From assembly GCA_036514535.1 (NCBI GenBank), contig DATBWZ010000010.1, forward strand, positions 1 to 5,313: a stretch of DNA of 5,313 nucleotides. The letters run 5' to 3'. The number at the start of each line of letters is the position of its first letter. Within the stretch, counting starts at the first letter, position 1. This stretch comes from DATBWZ01 sp036514535 (GTDB lineage: Bacteria > JAMCPX01 > DATBWZ01). This document shows positions 1 through 5,313 of the stretch, piece after piece. The notes beneath the pieces are model-generated. The model saw only the letters and a list, made by a program, of their open reading frames with translations, made no database searches and was not told where the DNA came from. The translations under genes were made by a program, and so were the position numbers.

Positions 1-1
1 T

Positions 2-268
2 AGAAAAAGTGCTGTGGAGATATCGGCTGAAAGAGCATTTCTGAAGACATTGGGCGGAGGTTGTCAGGTTCCAATTGCCGGTTATGCTGAATTGAAGAAT
101 GGCGGACTTGTGCTTAGAGGCTTAGTTGCAAGCCTTGATGGCAATCAGATTATAGAAGGGACAAAAAAGGGAAAGCCGGGTGAAGCGGAGAAAATAGGAG
201 AAGAACTCGCAAAAGAAATGCTGGAATCAGGGGCGCGGGAAGTATTAAAAGAGGTCTATGGGAATTGA
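2..268 (+). CDS. hemC: Hydroxymethylbilane synthase (porphobilinogen deaminase), C-terminal part, 5' end outside window
   Basis: HemC joins four porphobilinogen units into the linear tetrapyrrole hydroxymethylbilane in the cytoplasm, an early step towards haem, sirohaem and cobalamin-type tetrapyrroles. The 88 visible residues are the end of domain 2 and all of domain 3. The diagnostic segment AERAFLKTLGGGCQVPIAGY contains the cysteine (codon 62-64) that covalently carries the dipyrromethane cofactor. The later segments LVASLDGNQIIEG and the ending GAREVLKEVYGN match the family's C-terminus. The frame is open to the left edge, so the GTG at 14 is an internal valine and not a start; about 220 residues of a typical ~310-residue protein are missing. 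No hemD or cobA follows: the next gene is a tRNA. Identification is near certain. Confidence 0.97.
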   Translation, partial: RKSAVEISAERAFLKTLGGGCQVPIAGYAELKNGGLVLRGLVASLDGNQIIEGTKKGKPGEAEKIGEELAKEMLESGAREVLKEVYGN

Positions 269-296
269 TTGTCCGCGGCAAAAAATATGAAATTTC

Positions 297-324
297 TTGA
301 AATTTGCTAAGAATTATTTATAAT
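297..324 (+). promoter_or_regulatory. Sigma70-type promoter for tRNA-Gly
   Basis: A -35 box TTGAAA (297-302) and a perfect -10 box TATAAT (319-324) are separated by 16 bases. They predict a transcript start near 331, about 9 bases before the tRNA's first base. The position just upstream of a stable RNA gene, in an AT-rich stretch after the hemC stop, makes this a convincing promoter. The downstream receptor gene could be read through from it, since I see no clear terminator between the tRNA and 457. It was identified by eye and not tested. Confidence 0.75.
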
Positions 325-339
325 TTTTATTAGGTTTAT

Positions 340-411
<72 letters not shown>

Positions 412-436
412 TAGAGATATTTTCTTGAAGTAATTT

Positions 437-456
437 GAGGTGCGCGGAGGTGCGAG
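437..456 (+). promoter_or_regulatory. Duplicated ribosome-binding-site region of the TRAP receptor gene
   Basis: Two nearly identical 10-mers lie in tandem directly before the ATG: GAGGTGCGCG (437-446) and GAGGTGCGAG (447-456), differing at one base. The second, with the preceding G, gives GGAGG at 446-450, six bases from the ATG at 457, which is good Shine-Dalgarno spacing and fixes this start. The first copy gives a second GAGG too far upstream (about 16 bases) to serve the same start. Confidence 0.7.
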
Positions 457-1566
457 ATGGTGAACAAAACAGGTATTGAAGGTAAGAAGTTCAGCAGAAT
501 CATGGGAATAGCTGTATTTTATGCTGGTTTTTTTGCAATAACTCCCGCATTTTCAGCTAAAATAGACCCGATACTTCAGAAATACAATCTTACAGCAGAA
601 CACATAGAGCCGTTAGAGATAAAGATTGGAACCCTTGCGCCCACAGGGACGCCGTGGATTGATTTTGTGTATGAAAAATTAATCCCGTATGTAAATGCTG
701 AAAGCAGGGGGAAGATAAAGATAGTTCTGTATGCCGGCGGGGTTATGGGCGAGGATACGGATATACTTCGGAAGATGAAACTCGGGCAACTTCAGGGCTG
801 CGGGTGCACTGTTCTTGGGGTTTTATTGTCATCTCCGGAGGTAAGCGTATTGTCTTTGCCGATGCTCTTTAATAATTATAAAGAGGTGGACTATATACTT
901 GAGACCTTCCGGGATGATATAGATAAAATGTTTGATAAAAGGGGATACTATCTTGCCGGGCTGATTGATACTGGATTTTTTTACTTATTTGCAAAGAACG
1001 AGATAAAAGCCCTTGATGATTTAAAGAAGCAGAAGGTGCTGACATGGTTTGGCGAGGTAGAGACGACTACCTTGGATGAACTGGGCGTAAAACCAATAAG
1101 CGTTACAGTGCCGGAGGTGGTTACATCCCTTCAGACCGGGCTTATTAACGCGGATATCGCTCCACCCACATGGCAGATGGGGACGCAGGCATATACCCAG
1201 ACGAATTATTACGTTACGCAGCCTTTTATCTATTCAATCGCGGCGATAATTCTGGATAAAGCCAATATTGAGAAAATTGCTGCCAAGTACCCCAAAGGAT
1301 TGGGGGATGATATGGTTAAATTAGCTACATCCCTGATAAGGGATCTTGAAGGAGAATGGAGGAATAGAATCCGCGACTATGAGGAAAAAAGTTTGCGGGC
1401 TTTTAAGAATTCCGGGATGCGCCCTGTAACCCTGTCTTCTGAAGATCTGGCTAATCTTCAAAATGTCGCTCCAAGGGTCTGGAAGAGGCTTGAAGGCAAA
1501 TTATACTCAAAAGAACTGCTGAATAAGATATTAAGCGCGCTTGAACAGTATCGTTCCAAAAAATAG
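457..1566 (+). CDS. TRAP transporter solute-binding protein, DctP family, periplasmic
   Basis: This 369-residue protein is a periplasmic substrate-capture component of a TRAP (tripartite ATP-independent periplasmic) transporter. Residues 1-34 look like a Sec signal peptide: basic KKFSR, hydrophobic IMGIAVFYAGFFAIT, then PAFSA, with cleavage near 33-34. Family hallmarks follow: KIGTLAPTGTPW at the mature N-terminus, YAGGVMGEDTDILRKMKLGQL (cut here to its core AGGVMGEDTDILRKMKLG), SLPMLFNNYKEVDYI, and PEVVTSLQTGLINADIAPP. Length is slightly above the family's usual ~330-350 because of the leader and a C-terminal helical extension. The arginine that normally coordinates a substrate carboxylate, in the motif LKGLKxR, is leucine 195 here (KVLTWFGEVE), so the ligand is probably not a standard C4-dicarboxylate or sialic acid. 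No DctQ/DctM membrane partner is visible on either side. The start is supported by GGAGG at 446-450. Family assignment is strong; the substrate is unknown. Confidence 0.9.
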   Translation: MVNKTGIEGKKFSRIMGIAVFYAGFFAITPAFSAKIDPILQKYNLTAEHIEPLEIKIGTLAPTGTPWIDFVYEKLIPYVNAESRGKIKIVLYAGGVMGEDTDILRKMKLGQLQGCGCTVLGVLLSSPEVSVLSLPMLFNNYKEVDYILETFRDDIDKMFDKRGYYLAGLIDTGFFYLFAKNEIKALDDLKKQKVLTWFGEVETTTLDELGVKPISVTVPEVVTSLQTGLINADIAPPTWQMGTQAYTQTNYYVTQPFIYSIAAIILDKANIEKIAAKYPKGLGDDMVKLATSLIRDLEGEWRNRIRDYEEKSLRAFKNSGMRPVTLSSEDLANLQNVAPRVWKRLEGKLYSKELLNKILSALEQYRSKK

Positions 1567-1629
1567 GCTTTAGAGTTTTATATTTTAATTCTTTGCCGCA
1601 ATCCGGTTTTGTTAAAAGAAAAAATTTTC

Positions 1630-1658
1630 TTGACATATATGGTTCTTTTTATTAAATT
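1630..1658 (+). promoter_or_regulatory. Probable sigma70-type promoter for the activase gene
   Basis: A consensus -35 box TTGACA (1630-1635) is followed after 17 bases by TAAATT (1653-1658), which matches four of six -10 positions. This predicts a start near 1665 and a leader of about 45 bases before the ATG at 1710. A better -10-like TATAAT occurs at 1687-1692, but the only -35-like TTGAAA upstream of it (1668-1673) is 13 bases away, too close for a standard promoter. The intergenic region 1567-1709 is strongly AT-rich and otherwise holds no gene. Its only candidate terminator is a weak CCG/CGG hairpin (1596-1606) followed by TTTTG. Confidence 0.55.
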
Positions 1659-1694
1659 AAACAAAGTTTGAAATATTGTATAGTTTTATAATAC

Positions 1695-1700
1695 GGAGGA
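1695..1700 (+). promoter_or_regulatory. Shine-Dalgarno site of the activase gene
   Basis: GGAGGA lies nine bases before the ATG at 1710 and is the strongest ribosome-binding signal in the region. It decides the start: the protein then begins MRVGFDLGS, exactly where the first ATPase domain's phosphate-1 strand should begin. Confidence 0.8.
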
Positions 1701-1709
1701 ATTTAATTT

Positions 1710-4700
1710 ATGAGGGTCGGTTTTGATTTAGGTTCTCTTTATATAAAAGCAGTAATATTTGACAGAAATAACAACATTCTTCAAGGGTGGTTTATTGAAC
1801 ACAAAGGGCGGGTCAGGGAGAGCCTTGAATCCATTCTGAAAGAGGGAGAAAAATATTTAGAGAAAGCGGATTTTTTGGGTGTTACAGGTTCATTTGCAAA
1901 GACAATATTCCCTAAAAAAATACCCATTGATGGAATCAATGCGCTTATAACCGGAACATTAAGGTATATACCTGATGCAAAAAATATAATCAATATTGGG
2001 GGAGGCAGCCTGAGCCTTATTGAATTAAATGGAAACGGAGAATTCATAAACCTGACCTCAAATTCCCTTTGCGCTGCCGGGACAGGTTCTTTTCTTGACC
2101 AGCAAGCGTTCAGAATGGGGATGGCTCAGCAGCAGGAAGATGCAGATACGGTTGTGAAAAAGCCGCCGGAGATTGCCACAAGATGCGCAGTATTTGCAAA
2201 GACGGATATAATACACAGACAGCAGGAGGGATTCACAAAGCCGGAGATATGGTGCGGATTATGCAAAGGATTATCCTCAACAATACTCAGCACCCTGTTG
2301 AAAGGAAGACTTCTGGACGGCACGGTGGTTTTAACCGGGGGTGTTGCTTTAAATCCCCAGATACAAAACTGGCTAAAAAAAGAATTCAGCGATGGTTTCA
2401 AAATTCCGCAAAACCCTCAATTTATTCAGGCTGTCGGGGCGGCGATCCTTGGCGAGCACAAAATTGCGGATTTGTTAGGAGTTATAAGAAGTGAACAGGT
2501 ACAAAAAACAGCAGTAAGAAGTTCCGGTCTCAGGAAACCGCTTGATCTTAGAATATCTAAAGTTCCTTCTTTTGATGTCCAGGCTGTATGGGTTGATGAC
2601 AATAACACCGAATGCCGGCTCAAGGAATGGGATTTTTCCGGGAATGTAAAGGCATTTTTGGGGATTGATATAGGGTCAACAAGCACCAAAGCTGTTATCA
2701 TTGATAATAATGCTGATATTCTTGCCGATTTTTACAGGAAAACCGAAGGCGATCCGATTGGCGCAACCAAAAAGATATTCAGCGCAATAACCTATCTTTG
2801 CGAGAAAAACGAAACGGTTTTGGAAATTATTGGTTCCGCTACAACAGGCTCCGGCAGGAAGATGATCGGGACAATTACGGGCGCGGATACTATTGTAAAT
2901 GAGATTACGGCTCATGCCCACGGTGCGCTCCATTTTAACAAGGATATAGAAACAATTTTTGAAATTGGCGGACAGGATTCAAAATATATTTATTTAAAAA
3001 ATGGAAGGGTCCATCTTGTTAATATGAACTATGTTTGTGCAGCCGGGACTGGCTCTTTTGTGGAGGAACAGGCAAACCGTCTTGGATTTAAAGTTCAGGA
3101 CATTGGCCGGGTTGTCATGGGAATTACTCCTCCTGTTACGTCGGATCGCTGTACGGTTTTTATGGAGCAGGATATTGACAGGCTGCTGAGGGATGGTTAT
3201 TCAAGGGAAGAGGTAATGGCTGCGGTCATGTATTCAGTTGTTCAGAATTACCTGATCAAGGTTGTTGGGAACAGACCTGTCAGCAACGGCAAGATTTTCT
3301 TCCAGGGCGCCACAGCGAGGAATGCCGGGCTGGTGGCGGCTTTTGAGCAATATCTCGGCAAAGAGATTATCGTGCATCCCTCCTGTCATGTTATGGGTGC
3401 GCTTGGAGCAGCAATTATTGCAAGAAAGAAGATTCAGTCAGGAGTCAAAACCTCTTTCAGGGGGTTTGATATTTTTAAAAGAGATGTCAGCCTCTCTGCT
3501 GAAAATTGCAATCTCTGCAGCAATGTCTGCAGAATAAGTTTTGCCGACATAGATGGTCTTGATAAAAAGCCTTCCTGGGGATATATGTGCGGGCGCGAGC
3601 CTGACGAACAGAAGGCTAAATATAAAGAATATAATGATCTGTTTGAATTCAGGGAGCGGTTACTGCTGACTGTCGGTTCCGGCGGCCGGAAGAAGCAGAA
3701 TGGATATACTATTGGACTGCCCTGGGCGCTCAGTACATACACCTATATGCCGCTGTGGCGGGTATTTCTCCGGGAGCTTGGTTTTAATGTGCGTATATCG
3801 CCGCGGACAAACGATATATTGCTGAAAAAATCAATTGAATCGGTTCAGGCTGATTTCTGTCTGCCTGCAAAATTGATCAATGGTCATATGCAGTACTTCT
3901 ACGATAATAAAAATGTTGATTTTATCTTTCTTCCATCCATGATTGCATCGGAGAAACGGCATTCAACCACAAACACTTGTTTCTGTCCTTATTTGCAGGC
4001 TGCCCCTGCTATAAGCAATCATATTAATAATGGCAGGGATTCAAAGCATATAGGGATTTTATCGCCGGTAATTGATTTCAGAAAGAAGGAATGGGAGATA
4101 ATAGATGAATTAAAATCTGTATTAGGAAGATTTGACATCAGCGTTGCAGAAATCAAGAAAGCGTATAGACGCGGTATGGAATCTCAGCGCGAGTTTGCCA
4201 GAATATGTATGGCTAAGGGAAAAGATGTCCTGCGGGAATTGAAGGAAAAGGGCGAGCAGGGGATGGTTATAATCGGGAGGCCGTATAATGTATGCGACCC
4301 CAGGGTAAATCTTAATATCCCCAAGAAGATTGCGGGGTTAGGCTACAGGGTAATTCCTCTTGATATGATACCCTTTGATATCAGTAACCTTGGAAAAGAA
4401 TTCAATAACATGTTCTGGAGCTATGGACAGGTTATTGTAAATGCTATGAAGGTTGTAAAAGATTATGATAATCTTTTTCCCGTGTATCTTACGAGTTTCT
4501 CCTGTGGCCCTGATTCGTTTATTCTTACCTACGCAGAGGAGATTGCCGGAGATAAACCCATCTTGATTCTTGAGCTTGATGAGCATGGTGCCGACGCAGG
4601 ATATACAACGAGAATTGAAGCTTTCAGAGATGCTATTAAATCCGGCTCTTCTTCAAAAAGTAAATTCTCCATTTATATTCCTGATGTCAAAAAATCAGAA

Positions 4701-5313
4701 CTGAAAAAGAGGAAAATACTCATCCCCCCGATGCATTCTGTCGGAGCTAAATTACTCGCTGCCGCAATGAGAGGCTATGGCTATAATGCCGTTTCATTGC
4801 CCGACGATAATCTGGAATCATATACGGTTGGCAAATCATTGACGAGAGGCGGAGAGTGCATGCCTGCTGCTGTAACTATTGGAAATATTGTAAAAACCAT
4901 TCAGGAATCGGAGCGCAACGGAGGTTACGCAATCTTCATGCCTACTTCATCCGGTCCTTGCAGGTTTGGTCAGTATGTTACGCTGCACAGATTGATTCTC
5001 AACAGATTGGGATACACCGATGTTCCGATTATCTCTCCTTCGGCTGATAATGCCTATTATGGTTTTGATATGGATACAAGAAGGGAGATGTGGAAGGCAA
5101 TCCTTGCAGGGGATATCTTATTAAAGATGCTGTGCAAGACCAAACCTTATGAATTAAGGGATGGTGATTCTGACAGAGTAATGCAGCGTAGTATTGAGTT
5201 GATTGAAAAAGGATTTGAAAACAGAAAAGATTACCGGTCTGTTCTTGAAAGTGTAACCAGAGATTTTATGCAGATTGAGAGATCTGAGGTCAACAAACCC
5301 ATTGCGGGAATTG
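1710..5313 (+). CDS. Giant BadF/BadG/HgdC-type acyl-CoA dehydratase activase fusion (two ATPase modules + DUF2229/COG3581-like region), 3' end outside window
   Basis: The frame stays open for 1201 codons to the right edge; family members are roughly 1400 residues, so about 200 are missing. Related activases hydrolyse ATP to push electrons from a [4Fe-4S] cluster onto 2-hydroxyacyl-CoA dehydratases, benzoyl-CoA reductase or double-cubane proteins; the role of these large fusions is not established. Module 1 (residues 1-250): VGFDLGSLYIK, IGGGSLS at 96-102, CAAGTGSF at Cys121, TRCAVF at Cys159, TGGVALN at 209-215. Module 2 (315-575): GIDIGSTSTK at 318-327, IGGQDSK at 419-425, CAAGTGSF at Cys443, DRCTVF at Cys481, QGATARN at 532-538. 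Each module keeps the two cysteines that bind the cluster at an HgdC dimer interface. A linker carries Cys600, 603, 607 and 627. The DUF2229-type region starts near 666, with FCLPAK (Cys717) and CFCPYLQAAP (Cys757, 759). The following part has IGRPYN (855-860), SCGPDS (Cys932), GGECMPA (Cys1050) and GPCRFGQY (Cys1084). There is no signal peptide, so it is cytoplasmic. Family is secure; reaction unknown. Confidence 0.93.
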   Translation, partial: MRVGFDLGSLYIKAVIFDRNNNILQGWFIEHKGRVRESLESILKEGEKYLEKADFLGVTGSFAKTIFPKKIPIDGINALITGTLRYIPDAKNIINIGGGSLSLIELNGNGEFINLTSNSLCAAGTGSFLDQQAFRMGMAQQQEDADTVVKKPPEIATRCAVFAKTDIIHRQQEGFTKPEIWCGLCKGLSSTILSTLLKGRLLDGTVVLTGGVALNPQIQNWLKKEFSDGFKIPQNPQFIQAVGAAILGEHKIADLLGVIRSEQVQKTAVRSSGLRKPLDLRISKVPSFDVQAVWVDDNNTECRLKEWDFSGNVKAFLGIDIGSTSTKAVIIDNNADILADFYRKTEGDPIGATKKIFSAITYLCEKNETVLEIIGSATTGSGRKMIGTITGADTIVNEITAHAHGALHFNKDIETIFEIGGQDSKYIYLKNGRVHLVNMNYVCAAGTGSFVEEQANRLGFKVQDIGRVVMGITPPVTSDRCTVFMEQDIDRLLRDGYSREEVMAAVMYSVVQNYLIKVVGNRPVSNGKIFFQGATARNAGLVAAFEQYLGKEIIVHPSCHVMGALGAAIIARKKIQSGVKTSFRGFDIFKRDVSLSAENCNLCSNVCRISFADIDGLDKKPSWGYMCGREPDEQKAKYKEYNDLFEFRERLLLTVGSGGRKKQNGYTIGLPWALSTYTYMPLWRVFLRELGFNVRISPRTNDILLKKSIESVQADFCLPAKLINGHMQYFYDNKNVDFIFLPSMIASEKRHSTTNTCFCPYLQAAPAISNHINNGRDSKHIGILSPVIDFRKKEWEIIDELKSVLGRFDISVAEIKKAYRRGMESQREFARICMAKGKDVLRELKEKGEQGMVIIGRPYNVCDPRVNLNIPKKIAGLGYRVIPLDMIPFDISNLGKEFNNMFWSYGQVIVNAMKVVKDYDNLFPVYLTSFSCGPDSFILTYAEEIAGDKPILILELDEHGADAGYTTRIEAFRDAIKSGSSSKSKFSIYIPDVKKSELKKRKILIPPMHSVGAKLLAAAMRGYGYNAVSLPDDNLESYTVGKSLTRGGECMPAAVTIGNIVKTIQESERNGGYAIFMPTSSGPCRFGQYVTLHRLILNRLGYTDVPIISPSADNAYYGFDMDTRREMWKAILAGDILLKMLCKTKPYELRDGDSDRVMQRSIELIEKGFENRKDYRSVLESVTRDFMQIERSEVNKPIAGI

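Noticed and set aside
14..268. A GTG-started short gene of 84 residues
   Set aside because: The frame is open upstream to the window edge and the sequence before the GTG continues the HemC fold, so this is an internal valine of a truncated hemC.
1594..1613. An intrinsic terminator after the receptor gene
   Set aside because: The possible hairpin is only a 3-4 base-pair CCG/CGG stem with an interrupted T-run, too weak to call.
1451..1636. A 61-residue minus-strand open frame over the receptor gene's 3' end
   Set aside because: It overlaps the C-terminal coding part of the receptor, has no recognisable motif, and its start region coincides with the activase promoter.
1781..2047. Minus-strand open frames at 1781-2047, 2126-2401, 2426-2701, 2676-2933, 3434-3742 and 4338-4586, and plus-strand frames at 2183-2494, 3262-3537 and 4856-5047
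   Set aside because: All lie inside the continuous activase frame (1710-5313), which carries clear family motifs throughout. Their products show no recognisable domain and they are shadows.
2070..3155. A long direct DNA repeat caused by the two CAAGTGSF-containing segments
   Set aside because: The similarity is at protein level between two anciently duplicated ATPase modules; the DNA has diverged and it is not a repeat element.

Overview
The window reads as a piece of chromosome from an anaerobic Gram-negative bacterium, probably from the Desulfobacterota/Nitrospirota range or a relative. The clues are a bacterial-type haem biosynthesis gene, a periplasmic TRAP-type receptor with a Sec signal peptide, and a very large oxygen-sensitive-type Fe-S 'activase' typical of anaerobes. 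The lineage is an inference from gene content only. All genes are on the + strand, and I see no phage, IS or CRISPR signal.

Layout. (1) Bases 2-268 are the C-terminal end of hemC (hydroxymethylbilane synthase), running in from the left edge. (2) Bases 269-339 hold a strong sigma70-type promoter, and 340-411 is a complete tRNA-Gly with anticodon CCC and no encoded CCA. (3) 457-1566 encodes a DctP-family TRAP solute-binding protein, preceded by a tandemly duplicated Shine-Dalgarno-like 10-mer; no TRAP permease is in the window. (4) 1567-1709 is an AT-rich intergenic stretch with a TTGACA-type promoter. (5) From 1710 to the right edge, one uninterrupted reading frame of 1201 visible codons encodes a giant BadF/BadG/HgdC-type activase. 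It has two ATPase/Fe-S modules, a four-cysteine linker, a DUF2229-type region and a following HgdB-like/COG3581-like region. Its C-terminus is outside the window. I translated every codon from 1710 to 5313 and found no stop or frameshift.

Working together. hemC, the tRNA, the receptor and the activase look like neighbours rather than one pathway; the tRNA and the activase each have their own candidate promoter. The activase is the most interesting item. It puts two ATP-driven electron-donor modules and their probable cysteine-rich acceptor on one chain, and its two ATPase halves have diverged in different nucleotide-binding motifs. The family is already known as an uncharacterised activase fusion, so the novelty lies in its unknown substrate and in this asymmetry, not in a wholly new architecture.
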